This document shows, in pieces, positions 20,809 to 27,257 of a stretch of DNA of 27,740 bases. How positions within the stretch are numbered: the stretch's first letter is position 1; every line of letters starts with the position of its first letter. The notes beneath the pieces are model-generated. The model was not told where the DNA came from. It saw nothing but the letters and a program-made list of their open reading frames with translations, and made no database searches. A program made the position numbers and the translations under genes. The stretch is taken from NCBI GenBank assembly GCA_964646925.1, contig CAZYIC010000008.1:1-27740 (forward strand). Reading direction: 5' to 3'. Origin of the DNA: GWB1-37-8 sp964646925 (GTDB taxonomy: Bacteria; Patescibacteriota; Microgenomatia; Levybacterales; UBA12049).

Positions 20809-21465
20809 TTAAGCTTTACTCTCAAGGGCGATTTTCGCAGCGGATTCTTCTGCCATTTGTTTTGATTTCCCCGACCCTTCTCCCAGCTTTTTTCCATCAA
20901 CGAAAACCCCTACTTTAAAAATTTTTGCATGCGCAGGGCCTGTTTCCTCCAATACTCTATAAACGGGAGAATTTTGCTTTTTGGCTTGGATCTTTTCCTG
21001 AAGTAAGCTTTTAGGATCTTTAAAAGCTTTTTTATTGACATGCTCTTGTATCTTTGGAAAAAGAACTATTTTTAAAAAATTGACTACGGCTTGTACTCCC
21101 TGATCTAAAAAAAGCGCTCCAATATAAGCTTCAAAGCCATTTTCAAGAAGCGTTGAATTTTCTCGCCCCATTGATTCCTCTTCTCCTTTGGAGAGTTTCA
21201 AAAGTTTGCCTATATTTAAGTCTCGGGCAATTTCGGACAGACTTTTTGTGTTGACCATAAGAGATCTCAAATTCGTTAAGGTTCCCTCATTAAACTCAGG
21301 ATATTCCCTATAAAGATAGTTTGAAACCGTAAAGGAAAGTATACTGTCTCCCAAAAATTCAAGACGTTCATTTGAAGCTATTTTAAATTTTACCTCATTA
21401 AGATATGATCTGTGAGTAAAGGCCTCTTCAGAGAGATTTTTGTTTTTCAATTTCGGCAAATTCAT
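20809..21465 (-). CDS. rnc: Ribonuclease III
   Basis: RNase III cuts double-stranded RNA, including rRNA precursors and structured mRNAs. The 218-aa protein has the signature ERLEFLGDSIL (residues 33-43, catalytic E36 and D40) and a second metal-site segment ENGFEAYIGALFLDQG (108-123, E112). The position equivalent to E. coli D114 is N109. The C-terminal dsRNA-binding domain (about 150-218) includes DPKSLLQEKIQAK, GPAHAKIFKVGVFVDGK and GKSKQMAEESAAKIAL. The usual fold and length are complete. It lies between nusB (37 nt upstream) and rpsP, with the long palindrome downstream. Confidence 0.95.
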   Translation of the reverse strand: MNLPKLKNKNLSEEAFTHRSYLNEVKFKIASNERLEFLGDSILSFTVSNYLYREYPEFNEGTLTNLRSLMVNTKSLSEIARDLNIGKLLKLSKGEEESMGRENSTLLENGFEAYIGALFLDQGVQAVVNFLKIVLFPKIQEHVNKKAFKDPKSLLQEKIQAKKQNSPVYRVLEETGPAHAKIFKVGVFVDGKKLGEGSGKSKQMAEESAAKIALESKA

Positions 21466-21502
21466 AATTTTATCCCACTTCGCCTAAGGGCTTTGCAGGA
21501 TT

Positions 21503-21850
21503 TCATTGATATTCAATATTTCCCAACGCTCCATTTATAAAACCGGGGCTTGTTTCTCCTCCATATTCTTTGGCAAGTTCAATTGCTTCATCTATAACTA
21601 CTTTTGGTGGCTGTTTTTTCTCAACCAAAAGTTCATAGACTGCCAATCTAAGTATTGCCAAGTCAACTTTATTTATTTTATCTATTGAAAATTCAGGCGC
21701 AGCAGTCTCGATTTTTCCGTCAATTAATTCTTTGTTATCCAATATAGCTTTTGCTTTTGGATCAACTTTTTGTTTGTGAAAATCTAATTTAAATAATTCT
21801 TCGACGAGCTTCTGTCTTTTTTTATGCCGAGGATCCAAAGGAGTTTTCAT
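21503..21850 (-). CDS. nusB: Transcription antitermination factor NusB (short form)
   Basis: NusB binds boxA RNA with S10 in the rRNA antitermination complex. At 115 aa it is shorter than the usual 130-150. The recognisable part is the C-terminal half: INKVDLAILRLAVYELLVEKKQPPKVVIDEAIELAKEYGGETSPGFINGALGNI, containing the family pattern D(L/R)xILRxAxYEL...VxINEAVELAKxYG...FVNGVL. The N-terminal half is reduced to a basic segment (PRHKKRQKLVEELFKLDF). AAGGA lies 8 nt before the ATG, one of the few plausible Shine-Dalgarno sites in this window. rpmF precedes it by 68 nt. Confidence 0.88.
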   Translation of the reverse strand: MKTPLDPRHKKRQKLVEELFKLDFHKQKVDPKAKAILDNKELIDGKIETAAPEFSIDKINKVDLAILRLAVYELLVEKKQPPKVVIDEAIELAKEYGGETSPGFINGALGNIEYQ

Positions 21851-21918
21851 AAATTTTTTCCTTGCCCGCCCAAAATCGCAGCATGAGCCGCGTACGAATA
21901 GTACCCAAAAGGCGAATG

Positions 21919-22128
21919 CTAAGATTGGGAGGGTTTTTTCTCTTTTGCCTTCTTTATGGTCAAAACTTGCCTACCGTTATAAAATCCGCATTTCCTGCAG
22001 ACCTTGTGTGGCAGTATTACGTTTTTACAATTGGGACAATTAATAAAAGCAGGGGATTGCAGTTTGATTGCAGCCCTTCTTTTTCCCTGTCTTGCCCGTG
22101 AATGTCTTTTCTTCGGTTCATGCGGCAT
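21919..22128 (-). CDS. rpmF: 50S ribosomal protein L32
   Basis: A 69-aa zinc-ribbon ribosomal protein. It begins PHEPKKRHSRARQGKRRAAIKL (the typical VPKxKxSxxRxxxRRxxxxL region), and the zinc ligands are visible in CPNCKN and CRKCGFYNGRQVL. It ends in a lysine-rich tail. A promoter with a good -35 and -10 lies directly before the ATG, so rpmF heads the minus-strand unit that runs to trmD. Confidence 0.95.
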   Translation of the reverse strand: MPHEPKKRHSRARQGKRRAAIKLQSPAFINCPNCKNVILPHKVCRKCGFYNGRQVLTIKKAKEKKPSQS

Positions 22129-22134
22129 GCATGT

Positions 22135-22163
22135 ATTTTACTTAATTTGATCTTTTTTTGCAA
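22135..22163 (-). promoter_or_regulatory. rpmF: rpmF promoter
   Basis: On the minus strand TTGCAA (22163-22158), a 17-nt spacer and TAAAAT (22140-22135). Only 6 nt separate the -10 box from the ATG at 22128, predicting a leaderless mRNA. Confidence 0.65.
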
Positions 22164-22171
22164 TAGTAATG

Positions 22172-22703
22172 CTATTTGACGATTTTCAGAAGGGGAGAAG
22201 TCAACTCTGAGCCTCGTTCAACAGTATATTTAATCCCTTTTCCCCTAAGATTAGTGTATAGGTCAGTAGCGGTTTTGCGCCACTGGGTAGGCCAGGGTTC
22301 GCGAGGACTACCTAGCCAAGGCTGAAGCTGAAGTTCTCCTCCTGGTTTTAGTACTCTCAAACCTTCTGCGATAGATCCCATAAATACGTCAGCGTAGGCT
22401 TACGTATTCTTTTTCGTATGGGTACGAGTGAGTTCTAGAGTCTCCCAGGAGATATTTATCAACTGATCTTCGAAGAACATCCATGTCTTCGTAACGATAG
22501 TCAACTGCAAAAGCAAGTGCCCCGCGTTTACGTAATTCAAAGGTGGCGGAAGAAGCACCGCCTCCAATATCTAAAATGTATTTACCGCTTAGTTCTTTAG
22601 GTAAATCGATGGTTGCCTTAACGGTTTCAAATGAAGCAGGTGAACTAAAAGATGTTTCCGCAATCTGTTCCTCGCGCGTAACTATGCTTTTGCTTTCTGT
22701 CAT
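22172..22703 (-). pseudogene. SAM-dependent methyltransferase split by a frameshift
   Basis: Two adjacent frames make one class I methyltransferase. The first (22703-22389, 104 aa) carries SAM motif I, KYILDIGGGASSATFELRKRGALAFAVDYRYEDMD. The second (to 22172) carries AYADVFMGSIAEGLRVLKPGGEL, the usual region after motif III. Frame 1 runs to the region of 22400, where a +1 shift joins it to AYADVF; a single extra base would explain it. The site lies in a 26-nt palindrome (22383-22408). It could be a true pseudogene, a palindrome insertion or an assembly error. Codon choice seems less AT-biased than in neighbours, which hints at later arrival. Substrate unknown. Confidence 0.75.
22383..22408. 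repeat. Palindrome at the methyltransferase frameshift
   Basis: AATACGT-C-AGC-GTAG-GCT-T-ACGTATT: 11-nt arms with one mismatch and a 4-nt loop. Confidence 0.7.
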
Positions 22704-22710
22704 GCATGGA

Positions 22711-22719
22711 ATTATAGCA
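22711..22719 (-). promoter_or_regulatory. Extended -10 promoter of the methyltransferase gene
   Basis: On the minus strand TGC-TATAAT (22719-22711), a perfect extended -10, with 7 nt to the ATG at 22703. The -35 region is weak. Confidence 0.6.
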
Positions 22720-22776
22720 GAAATTTTTAGATGTAAACTGCTTGGTTTTGTGGGGTTTAGATTTACACCCTTGGAT

Positions 22777-22813
22777 TTACACCCTTGGGGTGAGTGGGTA
22801 TGTACACCTGCGG
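22777..22813 (+). repeat. REP-like repeat, 5' of the transposase gene
   Basis: A 37-nt unit with core CACCCTTGGGGTGAGT and end TACACCTGCGG. CACCC/GGGTG forms a short hairpin. A partial copy (ATTTACACCCTTGG) precedes it at 22761-22774. It is a direct repeat of 23489-23525. Confidence 0.8.
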
Positions 22814-22824
22814 AGATTTATGCT

Positions 22825-22830
22825 TATAAT
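22825..22830 (+). promoter_or_regulatory. -10 box of the REP-associated transposase gene
   Basis: TATAAT lies 6 nt before the ATG at 22837, predicting a leaderless transcript. The -35 region falls in or near the REP-like repeat and has no clear consensus. Confidence 0.5.
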
Positions 22831-22836
22831 AGATAT

Positions 22837-23481
22837 ATGCCTTCAAGAATGATTCCATTCGTTAACGACGAATATTATCATGTTTTTAACCGAGGTGTTG
22901 CAAAAATGCCAATTTTTAATAGTAGTTTTGACTACAAGCATTTTATCAATACGTTTCTTTATTATCAGGTAAATGGTCCCAAACCGCGATTTTCTTTTTT
23001 CAGAAATAAACCGATTGAGCTAAAAAATATCGAAAAAATTGTTGAAGTTATTTGTTACTGTTTGATGCCAAACCATTTTCATTTTCTTTTACGTCAAAAA
23101 GGGGAAAATGGAATTACGGAATTTATCAGTAAACTTAGCAATAGTTATACAAGGTATTTTAATATTAAGAATAAAAGAGTGGGGCCGCTTTTCCAGGGAG
23201 AGTTTAAGGCTGTTCGTGTTGAATCCAACGAGCAATTGCTACATCTATCCAGATATATACATTTAAATCCACTAATTGGTTATATTACAAAAGAACTAAA
23301 GGAGTACGAATGGTCATCATATCGGGAATATTTAGGATTAGCGAAGGATATTTGTTCAAAAGATGAAGTTCTCGGACAATTTAAGTCAGTAAGGGATTAC
23401 GAGCAATTTGTTATGGATCAGGTAGGTTACGCCCGAGCGCTTGATTTTACAAAGCACATGTTTTTGGATACCGAGAGTTAA
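22837..23481 (+). CDS. REP-associated tyrosine transposase (RAYT, Y1/HUH family)
   Basis: A 214-aa single-strand DNA transposase of the IS200/IS605-related RAYT group. It starts with VNDEYYHVFNRGVAKMPIF (residues 9-27), the usual opening of the fold. The HUH motif is CLMPNHFHFLL with H80 and H82; the probable nucleophile is Y104 in KLSNSYTRYFN; GPLFQGEFKAVRVE and LSRYIHLNPL are further conserved boxes. The start is ATG 22837, just after the -10 box; longer in-frame starts from 22543 would read through the promoter and REP repeat. It is bounded by two direct 37-nt REP-like repeats, its likely substrates. The coding sequence appears intact. Confidence 0.93.
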   Translation: MPSRMIPFVNDEYYHVFNRGVAKMPIFNSSFDYKHFINTFLYYQVNGPKPRFSFFRNKPIELKNIEKIVEVICYCLMPNHFHFLLRQKGENGITEFISKLSNSYTRYFNIKNKRVGPLFQGEFKAVRVESNEQLLHLSRYIHLNPLIGYITKELKEYEWSSYREYLGLAKDICSKDEVLGQFKSVRDYEQFVMDQVGYARALDFTKHMFLDTES

Positions 23482-23488
23482 TGTAGAC

Positions 23489-23525
23489 TTGCACCCTTGG
23501 GGTGAGTTCGTAGTTACACCTGCGG
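23489..23525 (+). repeat. REP-like repeat, 3' of the transposase gene
   Basis: Direct copy of 22777-22813, differing at only a few of 37 positions (mainly in the middle after GGGGTGAGT). It ends 6 nt before the recG stop. This short gap otherwise holds nothing. Confidence 0.8.
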
Positions 23526-23530
23526 GTTGT

Positions 23531-25588
23531 TTAGTCCGGGGAGATTTGTTTGAGGTTAATGGTTTTTAGTTTTTCCAGAAGCTTTGGATATTTATTTATC
23601 TGCGGAAAGATTTTTTCAGCTGCAGCTCTTGTTTTTTGAATCAAATCAAAATCCGAAAAGCTTGCAATTTTAAGCATTCTTCTTCCATGTTGCGCAGTCC
23701 CATAAATTTCTCCCGGGCCTCTTAATTCTAAATCCAATTCAGCTAATTCCGCGCCAAAATGATGCCGCTCCATTGCTTTTAAGCGTTCTAAAGTCTGCGG
23801 GCTTTTTGATTCTGTAAATAATAGACAATATGACTGCTTATCTCCTCTTCCCACCCTTCCTCTTAATTGATGTAATTGCGCCAATCCAAAACGTTCCGAC
23901 GCTTCAATTACGATAATAGTTGCGTTTGGAATATCAATGCCTACTTCAACCACCGGTGTTGCGACCAGAATGTCAGTTTTTCCGTCCCTAAATTTATTTA
24001 GCACTTCTTCTTTTTCTTTTGATTTTAGCTTGCCATGCAAAAGTCCGAGTTTTAATTTTTTGAAAACTTTTTCTTTTAAATATTCAAATTCCGCGCTTGC
24101 AGCTTTGACCGTTTGCATAGTTTCCGATTCTTCAATAAAAGGACAAACTACAAAGAGTTGAGAGTTGACCTGCCCGCCAGTGCCAGGCTTTGGCAGGCGG
24201 GAAGTTGAAAGTTGAGAGTTGATCCATCGATAAGCCGCATTTCTTTTTTCCGCAGGAACAAGCCAGGTTTTGATTTGTTTTCGGCCAATTGGCATTTCAT
24301 CCAAAATTGAAAGATCAAGATCTCCATACAAAGTTAAGGCGATTGTTCTTGGGATTGGAGTTGCTGTCATTGTTAAAAGATGGGGGTTTTTGCCCTTATT
24401 CCTGATTAAGGCTCTTTGCTCTACTCCGAATCTTTGCTGTTCGTCAATGACGACCAGTCCGAGTTTTTCAAAATTGATTCCTTTTTCCAAAACAGCATGC
24501 GTTCCCACAAGAATTGAGAATTGAGAATTGAAAGTTGAGAGTTTTTTACTTCCAGTTGCTAACCCCACCTTTATTCCCAATGGAGATAAAAGTTTGGAAA
24601 TTGTGGAATAGTGTTGCAGTGCCAGAATTTCGGTTGGGGCCATCAGAACAGACTGGAACCCATTCAAGAAGCTTAAATACATTGCAATTGCGGATACGAC
24701 CGTTTTTCCGCTTCCCACGTCTCCTTCAAGCAGTCTATTCATGGGTTTTTTTTGAGACAAATCTTTAAATATCTCTCCAACCGCTCTTTTTTGCGCATTG
24801 GTTAGCGTAAAAGGTAATTTACTCCAGAACTTTTTTATTTTTTCCTTAAATTTGTCTATAGAATATGGGTTTCCGGTTAAATTTCTATTCCAGTTCGCTT
24901 TTCTTTGTATGGATGAGAGCTGAAGCAGGAAAAGTTCATCAAAAGATAGTCTTTCTCTTGATTTGACGGAATTTTCAATTTTTTCTGGAAAATGAATTTG
25001 TTCGATAGCGTCGTTTATTCCCATTAAGAAATGACTACTTATAATTGAGTCAGGAAGATACTCAATAAGCCTGTCTTTGTTTTCATTAATTAATTTATGC
25101 ACTTGTCTGCGCAGCCACTTGGAAGATATTCCCCGCGTCTGCGGATAAACAGGCACAAGTCTTCCCGTATGGATTGCCTGCGAATTGTTTAGAATTTCAT
25201 ATTCGGGAGATTGCATGACAATTTTCTTTAAAAACCAGTCTATTTTGCCCGAAAGAGCGATTTTATCATTCTTGCGAATAACGTTAACTAAATAAGGCTG
25301 ATTAAACCATACGACTTCGATTGTTCCAGTGTCATCTGCTATTTCAGCTTTTTGCAATCTTTTAAAATTTTTTGTAAACTCATTGTTTATTTCAGAAACC
25401 GTACCCTGAATAGTAACTATTTCTCCGGGCTGAACTTTGTTAATTTTTGAAATTAAAGAAAAATCATCGTAGCGAAGGGGAATGTGGTATAAAAAATCTT
25501 CCAGAATTTTGATGTTTAGTTTCTCAAGCCTTCGGGCATACATTTTATACAACCTTCCGGCTTTTTCAATTGGCAACAGCAGATCCAT
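23531..25588 (-). CDS. recG: ATP-dependent DNA helicase RecG
   Basis: RecG remodels stalled replication forks and Holliday junctions. The 685-aa protein has an N-terminal wedge/OB domain (about 1-200, EIVTIQGTVSEI, VEVVWFNQPYL), then helicase motifs: EGDVGSGKTVVSAIAM (I), APTEILALQHY (Ia), VVIDEQQRFGVEQR (II), TMTATPIPRT (III), ILVATPVVEVGIDIPNA (V) and QLRGRVGRG (VI). Two repeat-derived inserts are in frame: LSTFNSQFSI near residues 349-359 and a composite NSQLSTSRLPKPGTGGQVNS (about 456-478) just before FVVCPFIEESE. All motifs remain, so the enzyme is probably active. The stop of a 33-residue membrane peptide lies 5 nt upstream of its ATG. Confidence 0.96.
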   Translation of the reverse strand: MDLLLPIEKAGRLYKMYARRLEKLNIKILEDFLYHIPLRYDDFSLISKINKVQPGEIVTIQGTVSEINNEFTKNFKRLQKAEIADDTGTIEVVWFNQPYLVNVIRKNDKIALSGKIDWFLKKIVMQSPEYEILNNSQAIHTGRLVPVYPQTRGISSKWLRRQVHKLINENKDRLIEYLPDSIISSHFLMGINDAIEQIHFPEKIENSVKSRERLSFDELFLLQLSSIQRKANWNRNLTGNPYSIDKFKEKIKKFWSKLPFTLTNAQKRAVGEIFKDLSQKKPMNRLLEGDVGSGKTVVSAIAMYLSFLNGFQSVLMAPTEILALQHYSTISKLLSPLGIKVGLATGSKKLSTFNSQFSILVGTHAVLEKGINFEKLGLVVIDEQQRFGVEQRALIRNKGKNPHLLTMTATPIPRTIALTLYGDLDLSILDEMPIGRKQIKTWLVPAEKRNAAYRWINSQLSTSRLPKPGTGGQVNSQLFVVCPFIEESETMQTVKAASAEFEYLKEKVFKKLKLGLLHGKLKSKEKEEVLNKFRDGKTDILVATPVVEVGIDIPNATIIVIEASERFGLAQLHQLRGRVGRGDKQSYCLLFTESKSPQTLERLKAMERHHFGAELAELDLELRGPGEIYGTAQHGRRMLKIASFSDFDLIQKTRAAAEKIFPQINKYPKLLEKLKTINLKQISPD
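24155..24222. repeat. Nested repeats in recG: a GC-rich palindrome within GTTGA-type units
   Basis: GAGTTGAGAGTTGA (24155-24168) and AAGTTGAAAGTTGAGAGTTG (from 24202) flank a palindrome (24169-24201) with arms CCCGCC/GGCGGG and TGCCA/TGGCA. One repeat type seems to have entered another. Confidence 0.75.
24511..24541. repeat. GTTGA/ATTGA-type repeat run in recG
   Basis: GAATTGAGAATTGAGAATTG followed by AAAGTTGAGAG. On the coding strand it gives LSTFNSQFSI, replacing a surface loop before VGTHAVL. Confidence 0.7.
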
Positions 25589-25593
25589 ATTCT

Positions 25594-25695
25594 CTAAAAG
25601 CTAAACAGCGGAAGAAATGATGTTGCAACAAGTGCGATTGTTGAAATAACTACAATTATTTTCCAAATCCATTTATGTTTGTTGAGCATGTCCAT
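25594..25695 (-). CDS. Small single-helix membrane peptide, 33 aa
   Basis: This ORF starts MDMLNKHKWIWK and continues with a hydrophobic helix (IIVVISTIALVATSFL) and a short PLFSF tail. It has a basic N terminus, one predicted transmembrane segment, and therefore the look of a real small membrane protein with N-in topology. ATG 25689 (third codon) is another possible start. An extended -10 element lies just upstream, and the stop is 5 nt before the recG ATG, so recG may be translated from the same mRNA. The function is unknown. Only the peptide's character and position support it. Confidence 0.55.
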   Translation of the reverse strand: MDMLNKHKWIWKIIVVISTIALVATSFLPLFSF

Positions 25696-25703
25696 GTATA
25701 TAT

Positions 25704-25712
25704 ATTATCACA
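25704..25712 (-). promoter_or_regulatory. Extended -10 before the 33-aa peptide and recG
   Basis: TGT-GATAAT on the minus strand (25712-25704) with 8 nt to ATG 25695. No -35 box is evident. Confidence 0.4.
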
Positions 25713-25721
25713 GAAATCTTA

Positions 25722-27257
25722 TTAGTGCCAGAAAGCGCGGCGATTGGTGATGACCATGGAAATGCCTTTTTTGTTTGCCGTTTCAATTGACGACTTGTCA
25801 TTAATAGATCCGCCCTGCTGGACGATTGCCGAAATACCATATTTAGCTGCAAGTTTTACGCTGTCAGCAAACGGGAAAAAACTGTCGCTTGCCAAAATTC
25901 CCTCCTTCGCAAGATTTCCGGCTTGCTCTAATGCAATTTTGGTTGAGCGGATGCGGGAAGTTTGTCCCGACCCAATTCCCCTTGTCATGGGCAATTTTTT
26001 ATCAAGAACAATAACGGCATTAGACCGAATTCTGGAAATAAATTTCCAGGCAATTTTCATTTGCCGCATTTGGAGGGCTGACGGTTTTTTGTTTGTTGCA
26101 ACTTTCCAATCCTTAAACCCTTTTTCGATATTATTATCTGCTGTCTGAGCAATAAATCCTCCGTTAACCCATTTATAGTTCATGGTTTGAGATTTATAGT
26201 TCATGGTATTTCCAAAAGTATAAATCCCCATGCTTTTGCGAAGACGGCTTAAATAGATAAGGGCATCTTTTCTAATTTGCGGGACTGCGACAATGTCAAT
26301 GTTTGAACGTTTTTCATCCTTGAATTTACCGATAACGCGAGCTGTTTCTAAATCCATAGTTTTATTGAGAACAATAATGCCTCCAAATGCGGACTCGGGA
26401 TCCGAATCAATAGCTCTTTTTAGGGATTCCCCTGCATCTTTGCCAAGAGCCAAACCGCAAGGACTATTATGTTTGATAACAACTGCTGCAGGTTCTTTGA
26501 ATAATTCTACAGCCTCCAGCCCGGCATTTATATCTGTTAAATTAACATAGGAAAGCTCTCTTCCCCACTCCCTTTTAAGATTTTTCAAAGGGGATTTGGT
26601 ATTGGGAAGCGTATAAAATGCTGCTTTCTGATGCGGGTTTTCTCCGTATCTAAGGTTTATTGTTTTTCTTCCGGGAATAGTTAATTCATCCGGAAATAAA
26701 TCTTTTTCCATAAATTCTGCAATTTGTGAATCATAAAAAGATAAATGCGCGAACGCTTTCGCAGCCAATTCTTTTTTTATGTCATGCTGAACTTGTTTCA
26801 GCATCTTGCATTGTTTTAAATATTCAATAATTTGTTTATAATCTTTGGGTTCCACGGCTACAATAACATTTTTATAATTTTTTCCCGCGGCGCGTATCAT
26901 GGCTGGTCCGCCGACATCAATGTTTTCAATAGTTTGTTGGAGTTCAAAGGGATAAAGATTGCAGACCACTATATCTATTGGTTTGATTTTTAGATCTTTT
27001 GCTTGTTTTCTGTGGGAGGATTTTGTCCGATCAAAAAGAATACCCGATTCAACCTGAAAGCTGATTGTTTTCATCCTTCCGTCAAAACTTTCCGGATTTT
27101 TTGTTATCTCCTGAATCGGGATTACTTTAATATTGTTTTCAAGAAGAATTTTTGCGGTTCCGCCTGTTGAAATTATTTTATACCCAAGAGAGGATATCGA
27201 TCGGGCAAAATCAACAATTCCCGTCTTATCATAAACGCTCAAAAGCGCGTATTTCAT
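25722..27257 (-). CDS. purH: Bifunctional AICAR transformylase/IMP cyclohydrolase PurH
   Basis: PurH performs the last two steps of purine synthesis, AICAR to FAICAR to IMP. The N-terminal IMP cyclohydrolase (MGS-like, about 1-150) shows LLSVYDKTGIVDFA, ISTGGTA, DGRMKTI and DIVVCNLYPF. The transformylase domain has LRYGENPHQKAAFY, VVIKHNSPCGLA (catalytic Lys-His) and SDSFFPFADSVKLAAKYGI near the end. At 511 aa it is of normal length. Two repeat-derived segments are in frame: KMLKQVQHD (26784-26804) between the domains and NYKSQTMNYK (26171-26207) in the transformylase. Start and tyrS stop overlap by 4 nt (27254-27257). Confidence 0.96.
   Translation of the reverse strand: MKYALLSVYDKTGIVDFARSISSLGYKIISTGGTAKILLENNIKVIPIQEITKNPESFDGRMKTISFQVESGILFDRTKSSHRKQAKDLKIKPIDIVVCNLYPFELQQTIENIDVGGPAMIRAAGKNYKNVIVAVEPKDYKQIIEYLKQCKMLKQVQHDIKKELAAKAFAHLSFYDSQIAEFMEKDLFPDELTIPGRKTINLRYGENPHQKAAFYTLPNTKSPLKNLKREWGRELSYVNLTDINAGLEAVELFKEPAAVVIKHNSPCGLALGKDAGESLKRAIDSDPESAFGGIIVLNKTMDLETARVIGKFKDEKRSNIDIVAVPQIRKDALIYLSRLRKSMGIYTFGNTMNYKSQTMNYKWVNGGFIAQTADNNIEKGFKDWKVATNKKPSALQMRQMKIAWKFISRIRSNAVIVLDKKLPMTRGIGSGQTSRIRSTKIALEQAGNLAKEGILASDSFFPFADSVKLAAKYGISAIVQQGGSINDKSSIETANKKGISMVITNRRAFWH
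26171..26207. repeat. Direct repeat ATTTATAGTTCATGGT in purH
   Basis: Two exact 16-nt copies (26171-26186, 26192-26207) with a 21-nt period, so frame is kept. They encode TMNYK twice on the minus strand. Confidence 0.7.
26784..26804. repeat. Palindrome in purH encoding KMLKQVQH
   Basis: Perfect 8-nt arms ATGCTGAA/TTCAGCAT with a CTTGT loop. On the coding strand it gives the MLKQVQH peptide, inserted in the linker after the cyclohydrolase domain. Confidence 0.75.

Noticed and set aside
20694..20900. Minus-strand ORF of 68 codons with VILSETKNL and ILHCVQDD
   Set aside because: It is a translation of the palindrome at 20718-20792 plus the end of rnc in another frame; such peptides are typical false ORFs from this repeat.
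22389..22420. Programmed -1 frameshifting in the methyltransferase
   Set aside because: The required shift is +1 and the A-run lacks a canonical heptamer in the right register.
22543..22836. N-terminal extension of the transposase
   Set aside because: It crosses the divergent methyltransferase gene, the promoter and the REP-like repeat; homology begins after ATG 22837.
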